From assembly GCF_900105145.1 (NCBI RefSeq), contig NZ_LT629752.1, positions 3,229,501 through 3,293,500 of the forward strand: a stretch of DNA of 64,000 nucleotides. Direction: 5' to 3'. The translations under genes were made by a program, and so were the position numbers. Every line of letters starts with the position of its first letter. Within the stretch, counting starts at the first letter, position 1. This document shows, one piece after another, positions 8,349 to 18,790 of this stretch. A model generated the notes under the pieces. The model did not search any database, was not told where the DNA came from, and saw only the letters and a program-made list of their open reading frames with translations. The DNA is from Polaribacter sp. KT25b. GTDB taxonomy: Bacteria; Bacteroidota; Bacteroidia; Flavobacteriales; Flavobacteriaceae.

Positions 8349-9509
8349 TTATTCTTTTACTTTGTAATTAATTCCTGTTAAGCACAAAAGTAAAGCATAT
8401 AAATAAACCCCTACCTGTCTATCTAAAATATTTTCTACAAAACTAAAACTTATAATAGCAAAAAGGAACATTAATGCAATATCATTATTTTTTTTAAAAT
8501 TAGAGTACAAAAGTATTACTTGAGGAATTACTAATAAAAATAAACCAACGAACCCGCCTCGTAATAATTCATTTATATATTGGTTATGAGTATTGTAATT
8601 TTTAGTAATAAACCTGTTTTGTTCTGCCTCACTATCAAAACCATCATAATCTTTATAATGCTCTAAAAGATTATCTCTTGTTTGTTGTTCGCTTCCAGAG
8701 CCAAAAATATAATACGAATTTTTAAAAAAAATATCCGAAGCTCCTGTCCAGGTAACAAGTCTAGCATCTTTTGTTATTTGTAAAAACCTATATTTTAACG
8801 AACTCTTACTCAAGAGTACTAAAAATAGTATTCCGAATAAAATAAGTAACGGTTTTATAATATTTTTTGTTTTAAAAATTTTAAAAACTGTTATTAAACC
8901 TGTTAAAGCTACAACAATAATAGCAAGTCTTGCAGAAATAACGATAATCAATATTAAAGAAAATAACGCTACTACAATGCTTAAAATTTTTCTTTTATAA
9001 GTAACAAAATAATGTAAACAGATAATAATATTGATTGCAGAAAAGAAACCAAGGTAAGGTCTTTCGTAATTTAATATTTCATTAACTTTATAATAATTTC
9101 TTAAAGCATATTTTTTACCTTCGGTAAAATAATAATAATTAATTATACCATAAACCGAGTTTAATTGAATAATTACAATGCCAAGTGATAGAAAAAAAAG
9201 TCCTTTTAACTTTGTAGTATTATCGATATTTCCTAAACTAAAAGGAATAAGTAACAAAGGCAATAATCTTAAATAATTTTCTTTTTCAACTACAAAAAAA
9301 CTATTTAAAACACCATTTAAAACAGTAAATGTAAAAAAAGCAAACAGGTAATATAAGATATTGTTTTTTATTGTTTTTTTTGAATTTAATATAACACTTA
9401 GAAACAATAAGCCTAAAAAAATATTATCCAATAATAATGATATTGGTAAAAAAAACATCATTAAAAAATAAAAATAACTTGATAATTTTAAAATCAATTC
9501 TTTTTTCAT
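8349..9509 (-). CDS. O-antigen ligase/polymerase-like membrane protein (Wzy/WaaL superfamily)
   Basis: Inner-membrane protein of 386 residues with about ten hydrophobic segments. Between the last segments lies a large periplasmic loop (about 245-320) with THNQYINELLRGGFVG near its end, the histidine-containing signature seen in O-antigen ligases and Wzy polymerases. It would either polymerise lipid-linked repeat units or transfer the glycan to its final acceptor. A second multi-pass protein follows, so the two may split the polymerase and ligase roles; which is which cannot be decided here. Its start overlaps the stop of the gene at 9506 by ATGA, showing translational coupling. Confidence 0.75.
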   Translation of the reverse strand: MKKELILKLSSYFYFLMMFFLPISLLLDNIFLGLLFLSVILNSKKTIKNNILYYLFAFFTFTVLNGVLNSFFVVEKENYLRLLPLLLIPFSLGNIDNTTKLKGLFFLSLGIVIIQLNSVYGIINYYYFTEGKKYALRNYYKVNEILNYERPYLGFFSAINIIICLHYFVTYKRKILSIVVALFSLILIIVISARLAIIVVALTGLITVFKIFKTKNIIKPLLILFGILFLVLLSKSSLKYRFLQITKDARLVTWTGASDIFFKNSYYIFGSGSEQQTRDNLLEHYKDYDGFDSEAEQNRFITKNYNTHNQYINELLRGGFVGLFLLVIPQVILLYSNFKKNNDIALMFLFAIISFSFVENILDRQVGVYLYALLLCLTGINYKVKE

Positions 9510-10762
9510 TGTTGCTCATTTTTTGTTCTCATTACCAAATATTTATATGTAAAAAAGGCTAAAATAAAAAAAACAGGTATTGTTAGTTTACTAAAATACG
9601 CCATGGTGTATGCATAACTCGTCCAGATTAATAACTGAAATAAAATAAGACTTACAAATAAGGATTTTCTTTTAATAAAAACTGTTAACAAAGTTTGCAT
9701 GAGAGCAACAAAAGACATCAAAATAAAATTTGCAAAAAGTGCTAAGGGTAAAGGAAAAATTCTAATTAAAATTGATGGATAAGCATTTGTCCAACTTACA
9801 CCTCTTGTCGTTACAGAAATAAAGTCTTGATATCTCCATGGCCAAAATTCTAACATTAAATGATGCATTCCTTTCCAAAGTTCTAAAACATTCCAAGTAT
9901 TGGCTTTACCCTGATAAATATACTGATCTGTTACACCCCAAAAAACATGACCTTGTAACCCAAAAAATCGATAAAAAACTGCCTCTAAAGCAGTCATTTT
10001 TAAATTTCTAAAAGGATTATCAATACTATACTTATATAAAGCTAAAAAAAATATAACCCCAATAAAAATCCATAAATATTTATTAAAAATCCATTTCAGT
10101 TTAAATTTTATTTTATCTTCTGATGAAAAATAAAAGGCAATTAAAGCTCCTGAAATACCAATAAAAAACCCTGTAAACTTTTGTCCAATTAACAATAAGT
10201 AAACAATATAAAGAAAAAAGAAAAAAATAGAGGTTTTTTTATAATATCTATATAAAATAGCAGACCCAAAGGCTACAAAAGCCATTACATTACCAACTAT
10301 AGATTTTAAAAAAGGAAATTTTGCATATTCCCAAAAGTTAAACTTTGTTACACTATCTGAAAAAACAGGTATAGGAGATAGAAATAGGTTTAAAAAAGCA
10401 AGAAAAAGAACAAAACCTATAATTACTCTTGTTATTTGATGCTCTTTTATTTTTCCATATTTAATTTTAGTAATGTTAATTTTCTTAAATAATTGAGTAA
10501 ATATTTTTTTAAAAAAGACTAAAGATATTATTGTTGTAATAAAAAAAAGCAACAAAACCAAAGTACTAAAAACAAAGTATCCGTTTCTACCTTGCTCAAC
10601 TACATGTATACCAGATTCTATAACTGTTAATGAAAAAAACATCCAAATATATTGAACAAATATCATTATCGACAATAAAAAAAGACCGAGATCTTTTTCT
10701 AGAAGATATAACATTATAATTATTGCTATAAGTGTAATTAGTATGTTAAAAGCAATAATCAT
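9506..10762 (-). CDS. Multi-pass membrane protein, candidate Wzy-type polymerase
   Basis: 418 residues with about ten to eleven hydrophobic segments and a periplasmic loop around 265-325 rich in aromatic residues (MHHLMLEFWPWRYQDF). I do not recognise a definitive family motif. Size, topology and place, between Wzx, glycosyltransferase and ligase-like genes, make an oligosaccharide repeat-unit polymerase the best guess. It is coupled by ATGA overlaps on both sides (start with the stop of the gene at 10759, stop with the start of the gene at 8349). Alternatives are a membrane-bound glycan-modifying enzyme or the ligase. Confidence 0.6.
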   Translation of the reverse strand: MIIAFNILITLIAIIIMLYLLEKDLGLFLLSIMIFVQYIWMFFSLTVIESGIHVVEQGRNGYFVFSTLVLLLFFITTIISLVFFKKIFTQLFKKINITKIKYGKIKEHQITRVIIGFVLFLAFLNLFLSPIPVFSDSVTKFNFWEYAKFPFLKSIVGNVMAFVAFGSAILYRYYKKTSIFFFFLYIVYLLLIGQKFTGFFIGISGALIAFYFSSEDKIKFKLKWIFNKYLWIFIGVIFFLALYKYSIDNPFRNLKMTALEAVFYRFFGLQGHVFWGVTDQYIYQGKANTWNVLELWKGMHHLMLEFWPWRYQDFISVTTRGVSWTNAYPSILIRIFPLPLALFANFILMSFVALMQTLLTVFIKRKSLFVSLILFQLLIWTSYAYTMAYFSKLTIPVFFILAFFTYKYLVMRTKNEQQ

Positions 10763-11772
10763 TTATAAATATTAAAATTAAATTTTTGAAAAATAGGTTT
10801 CAATAAATTATTATATCTTAAAAGTACATTAAAATTAAGTTCCTTTTTAATAACATCTTCTGATTCTAAATATATATTTATTAATGCACTAGAATCAAAT
10901 GAATAAATGTATTTGGATCCTAATTTATTAAAATACAAATCTTCTAAAGGCTCATCTGACTCTAAATAAATTACTTGTTTAGTTAAAAAAAGAGATTTTA
11001 ATTGTTCTAAATCTATTCTTTTTCCATTTCGATGAGGCTTGTAATATATTTTTTCAATTTGAGAATAATATTTTTTTGATTGAATTAACTTCCCTAAATC
11101 TTTTAAATTATTGATATATCTACTTTCTCCTAATTGGTTTATATAACCTTCTTGGCCAATAATTAAAATGGTATCTGTTACATTTAATTTTCTAGTTGGA
11201 TAAATTAGTTTTACAGATTTTTCTGGAAACTGAGATAATTCAGGAACCCTAACATATTGTTTTACAACATTTTCGTATTCTATTCCACTTGAATGCCCTT
11301 TATAAAATTTAAATCTAACATTATATAAATTACTCAACATCCATTTTAAAATCACTTTTTTTTGTGACAAAGACTTTATTGTATGAGGATAATAGTTTAA
11401 AGTACCATCTTCTACTACAATACCTCTCATATTTTTATTAAAAGAAAAAAGTAAAAAATTGGTTAAAATATCCTCTATGTAGGTAAAATATAAAGTAATA
11501 TTTTGTTCTGTTTTGTAAATTGTAAGTTCTTTTATAATTTCTTTATATTGTTTTATCTTAAGAGTTATGTTGGTAAATGCGGATAATTTTCCAGAAGATT
11601 GATTATTGAATGATTCTTTTGCGTACACAACTTTATCCCAACATTCTACATCATTGTTTAATGTTTTATTAGATATTAAGATATTTTGACAGTTTGTCTT
11701 TTTTTTTTCTCTTATAATTGATTCGTAAGAAGAAATTTGATTTTTAGACAAACCTATATAAATATTAATCAT
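10759..11772 (-). CDS. Sialyltransferase/polysialyltransferase-like glycosyltransferase
   Basis: 337-residue soluble protein with weak overall resemblance to known enzymes but with the motif series of bacterial sialyltransferases of the GT52/GT38 type. E121-D122-G123 (VVEDGTLNYY) matches the D/E-D/E-G motif. K245-P246-H247 matches the region of the HP motif, although R248 replaces the usual proline. S294-S295 (SFDSSAL) matches the S/T-S motif. Genes for a NeuB-family synthase, a cytidylyltransferase and a HAD phosphatase lie just upstream, so transfer of a CMP-nonulosonic acid to the repeat unit is a coherent role. The functional call is inference from motifs plus context. The gene overlaps wzx by 8 nt and the next gene by 4 nt. 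Confidence 0.6.
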   Translation of the reverse strand: MINIYIGLSKNQISSYESIIREKKKTNCQNILISNKTLNNDVECWDKVVYAKESFNNQSSGKLSAFTNITLKIKQYKEIIKELTIYKTEQNITLYFTYIEDILTNFLLFSFNKNMRGIVVEDGTLNYYPHTIKSLSQKKVILKWMLSNLYNVRFKFYKGHSSGIEYENVVKQYVRVPELSQFPEKSVKLIYPTRKLNVTDTILIIGQEGYINQLGESRYINNLKDLGKLIQSKKYYSQIEKIYYKPHRNGKRIDLEQLKSLFLTKQVIYLESDEPLEDLYFNKLGSKYIYSFDSSALINIYLESEDVIKKELNFNVLLRYNNLLKPIFQKFNFNIYK

Positions 11773-12997
11773 ATTTCATTTTTTTTGCTTCATAATATCT
11801 CATATAAAATAATATAATTGATGAAATTACAAAAGCTGTTGCTGTTCCATAAATGCCGTAAAAGTACGTTAAACTAATGGTTAATAACAAACTTAAAACA
11901 GCCGAAATAACCATTGATTTTAACAATGCTTTGTCTTTATGATAAATATAAAGTTTAAAGTGATAAAGTAAGGAGTAATTCATCAATCCAGCACCAATTA
12001 TTAAAAAATAGATTAGCGGCAAATAGTTTTCAAACTCAACCTTATTTTGCCATAATAATAATGGCTTAATAATTAAAAGTATAAATAAAGATGAAATAAA
12101 AACATGTATTATCAGCGATTTCTTAAATTTTTTCAGAAGCAAATCTATATTAGGTAAACGTATAGATTTAATAAGTTCTGGCAACTCAAAAGATATTACA
12201 ATTGTATTTACATACACTGTAATTAAAATTGATATGTTAGAATAAAACAGGAAAATACCTGCTAGTTTTTCGCCCATAAAAAAATCTACAATAAATCTAT
12301 TTGCGTATTCCATAGACTTAAGACTTATTGTTGCTATAAAAAAAACAGAACTTATTTTTAAGCCTTTTTTAAGCCAAAAAAAATCTAAATTCAATTTTAA
12401 TATACTATCATAATTCTTACCTATTGAAAAAACAAGCACATAAACAATTGTTAAAACATTAGCAATCAACCATAAATTAAAAATCTTTTCAATAGTAATT
12501 AAACTATTATTGTAATAATAAAATGTAATAATAGCACTCCAACTTACGGTTCTAAAGAATAATATAATATTTGCTAACAATACTTTTTTAAAACCAATTA
12601 GTAACCTATAAATTTCTTGAGATAAATGTTCTGTTATAGCTAGAAAAAGCACTAAAAAAAGATATGGTTTTATATAGCTTAAATTACCAAGAATAAAATA
12701 ACCTAATATAATAAACAGTAAATAAACTACTATATATAAAATAAATGTTAGAATTACTTTATTTACAATTTCTTGTTTATCATTTGTCTTTAAAATATCT
12801 CTAACACTAAAATTGTAAAAATCTAAACCTAAAATAAATATTAAAAGTGTAATAATTGATGTTATTAACCCATAATTACCAAAAACATCAACATCAAAAT
12901 ATTTAGACATTAAAGTAATGATCAGAAACTTTGTACCAATACCTCCTATTCTTAAAAAAACATTTAATAGCTTAAAAAAAAGACTAGTTTTAAACAT
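11765..12997 (-). CDS. Wzx-type polysaccharide flippase
   Basis: Inner-membrane MOP/MATE-superfamily exporter of 410 residues with about twelve hydrophobic segments and a basic N-terminus. It would flip the undecaprenyl-linked repeat unit to the periplasm for Wzy polymerisation. The N-terminal segment around LRIGGIGTKFLIITLMSKYFDVDVFGNYGLI is typical of polysaccharide-biosynthesis flippases (G-x-YG after a first amphipathic helix). It lies between the nonulosonate genes and the sialyltransferase-like gene and is part of the same coupled operon. Only one flippase is present, arguing for a single polymer made by this locus. Confidence 0.85.
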   Translation of the reverse strand: MFKTSLFFKLLNVFLRIGGIGTKFLIITLMSKYFDVDVFGNYGLITSIITLLIFILGLDFYNFSVRDILKTNDKQEIVNKVILTFILYIVVYLLFIILGYFILGNLSYIKPYLFLVLFLAITEHLSQEIYRLLIGFKKVLLANIILFFRTVSWSAIITFYYYNNSLITIEKIFNLWLIANVLTIVYVLVFSIGKNYDSILKLNLDFFWLKKGLKISSVFFIATISLKSMEYANRFIVDFFMGEKLAGIFLFYSNISILITVYVNTIVISFELPELIKSIRLPNIDLLLKKFKKSLIIHVFISSLFILLIIKPLLLWQNKVEFENYLPLIYFLIIGAGLMNYSLLYHFKLYIYHKDKALLKSMVISAVLSLLLTISLTYFYGIYGTATAFVISSIILFYMRYYEAKKMKYD

Positions 12998-13015
12998 TAT
13001 TTAATAAAACTTTTA

Positions 13016-14569
<1,554 letters not shown>

Positions 14570-14573
<4 letters not shown>

Positions 14574-15310
14574 TTTGTATTTTCTTTTATAATTTTTTTC
14601 ATTGCAACTAACAAATCGTTCCTGGTTTCTATATATTTAATAATTTCTAAATATCCAGCATTTGGATTTTCTTTTATAAAATTAAAATAAATATCTTTAA
14701 GTATTTCAAAATCTCCTTTAGTATCTAACGTGCACCTAATATCATTGTTCAAAATATTTTCTTCTAAAAAACGAACATTAAAATGGTTTGGATTTTTATA
14801 AATACAATTTGTAACATGCTCAATACATTGATTATCTTTTTTAGAAGCTATTTTTTTTAAAGCGTTTAAGCTTACAATCTCAGTAAAAAAACCAAAATGT
14901 GTTAAAATGGAAGGTGAGTTATTAATTTTATATGATAAATAATCTTCACCTTTATAATTTGTAATAATTTTTTGGATATAATTTAAATCTATAAAAGGAT
15001 TATCTGAACAAACTCTTACAATAGTATTAAGATTATTTTCTTCTGCACAATCAATAAACCTTTTTAATACATTTTCTTCTGAGCCTCTATAAAATTGTAT
15101 TTTATGCTTACTGGCAAATTCAACTAAAACATCATCTACTGATAAATTAGAAGTAGCCAAAATTATAGGAAAATTAGTCTTTAATTTTTTTAATTTACCT
15201 AAAAGAATATCTAAAAAAGTAATTTGCTCATCTATCTCTAAAATAATTTTTTTAGGCAATCTTGTAGATGAAATTCTTGCCTGTATTATAATTCCTGTTC
15301 TTTCAAGCAT
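14570..15310 (-). CDS. SpsF/NeuA-like cytidylyltransferase
   Basis: 246 residues, GT-A-like nucleotidyltransferase. The N-terminal Q10-A-R12-x-x-S-T-R17-L-P-x-K signature of CMP-sugar synthetases and SpsF is clear, followed by RVCSDNPFID near residue 95, the acidic metal-binding site. It most likely activates the NeuB product as a CMP-sugar. In Bacillus subtilis spsE (NeuB family), spsF and the dTDP-rhamnose genes also lie together, the same combination as here. The first 25 nt overlap the end of rfbC; the alternative is a slightly shorter protein, but the signature follows so closely that little can be trimmed. Confidence 0.82.
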
Positions 15311-15849
15311 AAATATTCTTTAAAAGTTTTTAATTTACAATCCTTTTTAGATAAAACAACTTCTTTATCTTTTAACATCCAATCGATATTTAAATCTGTA
15401 TCATTATAAATTACACCATCTTCTGATGCTTTATTATAATAAGCGTCGCATTTATAAGCAAAAATAGTTTGATCCTCTAACACAGAAAAACCATGTAAAA
15501 ACCCTTTAGGAATAAATAATTGTTTATTATTATCTCCAGTTAAAATACAAGAAAAAGTTTGCCCAAAGGTTTCTGATTCTTTTCTTACATCAACTACAAC
15601 GTCTAATACTTTTCCTTGAATTACTCTCACTAATTTAGTTTGTGCAAACTTACCTTTTTGAAAATGTAAACCTCTTAAAGTACCTTTATTAGAAATTGAC
15701 TGGTTATCTTGAACAAAATTAATTTTCATCCCAATTTTCTCTTCAAATATTTTCTGATTAAAGCTTTCAAAAAAACTTCCTCTATCATCAGCAAAAATAT
15801 TTGGTTCTAATATAAAACAACCTCTTAAAGGACTTTCTTTTACTGTCAT
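15286..15849 (-). CDS. rfbC: dTDP-4-dehydrorhamnose 3,5-epimerase
   Basis: Cupin-fold epimerase, 187 residues, standard length. [11 protein letters not shown] with the catalytic histidine, the active-site strand [12 protein letters not shown] and the [12 protein letters not shown] segment are visible. It converts dTDP-4-keto-6-deoxyglucose to dTDP-4-keto-rhamnose. Genes for steps 1 and 2 (rfbA, rfbB) lie immediately upstream, but rfbD (the 4-reductase) is not found in the window. It overlaps rfbA by ATGA at its start. Confidence 0.94.
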   Translation of the reverse strand: MTVKESPLRGCFILEPNIFADDRGSFFESFNQKIFEEKIGMKINFVQDNQSISNKGTLRGLHFQKGKFAQTKLVRVIQGKVLDVVVDVRKESETFGQTFSCILTGDNNKQLFIPKGFLHGFSVLEDQTIFAYKCDAYYNKASEDGVIYNDTDLNIDWMLKDKEVVLSKKDCKLKTFKEYLCLKEQEL

Positions 15850-16703
15850 TTAATATCTAATAAGTTTTTACCATAACCACTTTTCAAAAATGGTTTTGCT
15901 AGTTCTTTTAATTCTTTTTGAGTAATAAAGCCACTCGAAAAAGCAGCTTCTTCTATAGAACCTACTTTTAAGCCCTGTCTTTCTTCAATAACCTCAACAA
16001 AATTACTTGCTTGCATTAAAGATTTAAAAGTTCCCGTATCTAGCCAAGCTGTTCCTCTATCTAAAATTCTAACAGATAATTTATTTTCTTTTAAATAAGC
16101 TTTATTTATGTCGGTAATTTCTAATTCTCCTCTTTTACTTGGTTGTAATTTTTTAGCTTTTTCAACCACAGAATTATCATAAAAATAAATACCAGGAACT
16201 GCAAAGCTAGATTTTGGTCTTAAAGGTTTTTCTTCTATAGAAATTGCATTTTGATGTTCATCAAACTCAACAACACCATATCTTTCTGGGTCATTTACAT
16301 GATAGGCATATACAATTCCTCCATCTGGATTATTATTTTCTTTTAATAATTTAGACAAACCTGAACCATAAAAAATATTATCACCCAAAATAAGCGCTAC
16401 ATTATCATCTCCTATAAAATCCTCTCCAATTAAAAAAGCCTCTGCTAATCCATTTGGGTCTTCTTGAACTTCATATTGAAAATCACATCCAATCTGATTT
16501 CCATTTCCTAATAATTTTTTAAATAAGGGTAAATCTTGAGGGGTTGAGATAATTAAAATATCTTTAATCCCTGCTGATATCAATGTTGATAAAGGATAGT
16601 AAATCATAGGTTTGTCATATACAGGCATTAATTGCTTACTTACCGACAAGGTAAGTGGATGCAATCTTGTACCAGAACCACCTGCTAAAACTATTCCTTT
16701 CAT
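15846..16703 (-). CDS. rfbA: Glucose-1-phosphate thymidylyltransferase
   Basis: Makes dTDP-glucose from glucose-1-phosphate and dTTP. From the chosen ATG the protein has 285 residues and begins [18 protein letters not shown], the canonical RmlA N-terminus. An in-frame upstream start (16730) would add nine residues inside rfbB and is rejected. The chosen ATG overlaps the rfbB stop as TAATG, typical coupling. [23 protein letters not shown] and the WLDTGT motif are all present. It supplies the first intermediate for the dTDP-sugar branch of this polysaccharide cluster. Confidence 0.95.
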   Translation of the reverse strand: MKGIVLAGGSGTRLHPLTLSVSKQLMPVYDKPMIYYPLSTLISAGIKDILIISTPQDLPLFKKLLGNGNQIGCDFQYEVQEDPNGLAEAFLIGEDFIGDDNVALILGDNIFYGSGLSKLLKENNNPDGGIVYAYHVNDPERYGVVEFDEHQNAISIEEKPLRPKSSFAVPGIYFYDNSVVEKAKKLQPSKRGELEITDINKAYLKENKLSVRILDRGTAWLDTGTFKSLMQASNFVEVIEERQGLKVGSIEEAAFSSGFITQKELKELAKPFLKSGYGKNLLDIK

Positions 16704-17713
16704 TATTTTTTGTATTTTTTTAAATACCACTTAATTGTTTTTCTAATCCCTGATTCAAAATCTTCTTCTGCTTTCCATCCTAATCGTTTTTCTATTTTTG
16801 AAGCATCAATAGCATATCTAAAATCGTGACCGGGTCTATCTTTTACAAAGTTAATTTGTTCTTTGTAAGATTTTTCTTTAGGTTTTATTTCATCTAAAAT
16901 TTCGCAAATAACATTTGCGATATATAAATTATTACGTTCGTTTTTACCTCCAATATTATAAGTTTCTCCTTTTTTACCGTTTTTAAAAACTAATTCAATC
17001 CCTTTACAATGATCTAATACATATAACCAATCTCTAATATTTTTCCCATCACCATAAATAGGAATATTTTCATTAGAAATTGCTTTTCTTATTATTGTAG
17101 GAATCAACTTTTCGTCATGTTGTTTTGGTCCATAATTATTAGAGCAATTTGTAGTAACAACATTTAATCCGTATGTATGAAAATAACTTCTTACAAAAAA
17201 ATCTGATGATGCTTTTGATGCACTATAAGGACTATTTGGTGCATATGAAGTTTGCTCTGTAAACAATCCTGTTTCTGCTAAAGAACCATAAACTTCATCT
17301 GTAGAAATATGATGAAACAGAGATGTTTCAAAACCTTTTTTAAATTTGAATGGTTCTTTCATCCAATAGTTCTTGGCAATATCTATTAAATTAAATGTTC
17401 CAAAAACATTTGTTCTCACAAAAGTATCAGGATTTTTAATTGAATTGTCTACATGAGATTCTGCTGCAAAATGTATAACACTAGAGAAATTATGTTCAAT
17501 AAAAAGTTGTTCTACTAAAACTCTATCACAAACATCTCCTTTTACAAAAGTGTATCTACCTGTATTTTCTACTTCTTTTAAATTAGATAAATTCCCTGCA
17601 TAAGTTAATAAATCTAAATTTACAATTTTTAATTCTTGATTTTTTTCAAGAAAAAAAGGAATAAAATTAGAGCCAATAAAACCTGCGCCTCCAGTTATGA
17701 GAACCGTTTGCAT
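16703..17713 (-). CDS. rfbB: dTDP-glucose 4,6-dehydratase
   Basis: Extended short-chain dehydrogenase, 336 residues. The Rossmann motif [11 protein letters not shown] is at the N-terminus; [12 protein letters not shown] and the catalytic STDEVYGSL segment follow, then YSASKASSD with the Y-x3-K pair. It converts dTDP-glucose to dTDP-4-keto-6-deoxyglucose using bound NAD. It is 5 nt from the Wzz-like gene and overlaps rfbA by one base. Family assignment is secure; which final deoxysugar is made depends on enzymes outside the window because rfbD is missing. Confidence 0.95.
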   Translation of the reverse strand: MQTVLITGGAGFIGSNFIPFFLEKNQELKIVNLDLLTYAGNLSNLKEVENTGRYTFVKGDVCDRVLVEQLFIEHNFSSVIHFAAESHVDNSIKNPDTFVRTNVFGTFNLIDIAKNYWMKEPFKFKKGFETSLFHHISTDEVYGSLAETGLFTEQTSYAPNSPYSASKASSDFFVRSYFHTYGLNVVTTNCSNNYGPKQHDEKLIPTIIRKAISNENIPIYGDGKNIRDWLYVLDHCKGIELVFKNGKKGETYNIGGKNERNNLYIANVICEILDEIKPKEKSYKEQINFVKDRPGHDFRYAIDASKIEKRLGWKAEEDFESGIRKTIKWYLKKYKK

Positions 17714-17718
17714 TGCTT

Positions 17719-18756
17719 TTATTTTTTATAGTTTTCAAGAAATGTATTCAACTTAATTAAAAGTAAAAATAATATCATAAATCCTGCTGCTAAAATTGCT
17801 AATAAAAAAGCATAATTTTTTGTTATCCCTTTTATTTTATATCCTATTGGCTGAAAATTAGAAATTACATTAATAACATCATATTTTTGAGATTTTTCAT
17901 TAGCTATTACTCCTAGATCATAATTTATTTTTCTATTCGTATCAAATAACTCTAGCTCTTTTGTAGTTTTTTTTTGACTACCTAAATCTATACTTGTTCC
18001 TGTAACAGATTTCTTTGCCTCCTCAACCATAACTTGCATGTAAACTCTTCTTAAGGAATCTATTTGTGTTAGATTCTCCCGATATAAAGAATCTGTTCTG
18101 TTTAAATTCTCATTTGTTAAAACTTTAATTCTATTAAAGTATTTATTATTAACAACAGAAGAAATTATAACACTATCTAATTTATCAAAAACATTATTTT
18201 TTTCTGCAATAACCGTTACTTTATGCACTTTATAATCATAATCTGTAAAGGCTTCTTTAAAATCTGCATACTCATAACTTTTTATAGTTAATGTATCTAC
18301 AGATAATATTAAGTTATTATAAGCATCGATTAAATCACCATCTACTTTTAAAGGTACAATTTCAAACTTTTTAATAGAAGCTGCTGAAGCTTTATCTATA
18401 TTAAATGTTTTTTGAAGTGTTAAAGTATCTTTTTGCTTAACAAGATCGTTATAATAATTAATATTATTATAAAGTTGTCTTGCACTTTTAAAATTTGGTT
18501 CTAAAAGTAAATCAGATCCAAATCTTGTTGGAGTCTTTACTTCTAAAAAAACACCAGCAACCAATCCAATGATTCCTGCAATACTAATTTTTATAATATT
18601 TTGCTTTAAGAAAATTAAAGTAGAGATTATAAAATCAAATATTCTTTTAATAATAGTTCCTATAAAATTAAAAAACTTAGAAAAACCTTTTCCTATAATT
18701 ACAAATAAGGAGCCTAAATCTACTTCTTCTTCGTTATTCTTATGATTTGTTGACAT
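17719..18756 (-). CDS. Wzz-like chain-length determinant protein
   Basis: 345 residues. A hydrophilic N-terminal tail of about 50 residues precedes a membrane segment (about 56-76, IISIAGIIGLVAGVF-like), then a large periplasmic domain with coiled-coil-prone helices (about 200-290) and a second membrane segment near the C-terminus (about 315-337). Two membrane segments flanking a periplasmic helical domain is the Wzz/PCP topology, and it sits at the head of the polysaccharide genes. The sequence is divergent and there is no C-terminal tyrosine kinase domain, so it is a PCP1-type protein if the call is right. It probably sets polymer length with the Wzy-like protein. Confidence 0.65.
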   Translation of the reverse strand: MSTNHKNNEEEVDLGSLFVIIGKGFSKFFNFIGTIIKRIFDFIISTLIFLKQNIIKISIAGIIGLVAGVFLEVKTPTRFGSDLLLEPNFKSARQLYNNINYYNDLVKQKDTLTLQKTFNIDKASAASIKKFEIVPLKVDGDLIDAYNNLILSVDTLTIKSYEYADFKEAFTDYDYKVHKVTVIAEKNNVFDKLDSVIISSVVNNKYFNRIKVLTNENLNRTDSLYRENLTQIDSLRRVYMQVMVEEAKKSVTGTSIDLGSQKKTTKELELFDTNRKINYDLGVIANEKSQKYDVINVISNFQPIGYKIKGITKNYAFLLAILAAGFMILFLLLIKLNTFLENYKK

Positions 18757-18790
18757 TATTTTAGTTTGGTTGAAAAATCAATAATTATTG

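Noticed and set aside
16704..16730. Upstream in-frame start for rfbA adding nine residues
   Set aside because: The extension lies inside rfbB; the canonical RmlA N-terminus begins at 16703, where ATG overlaps the rfbB stop.
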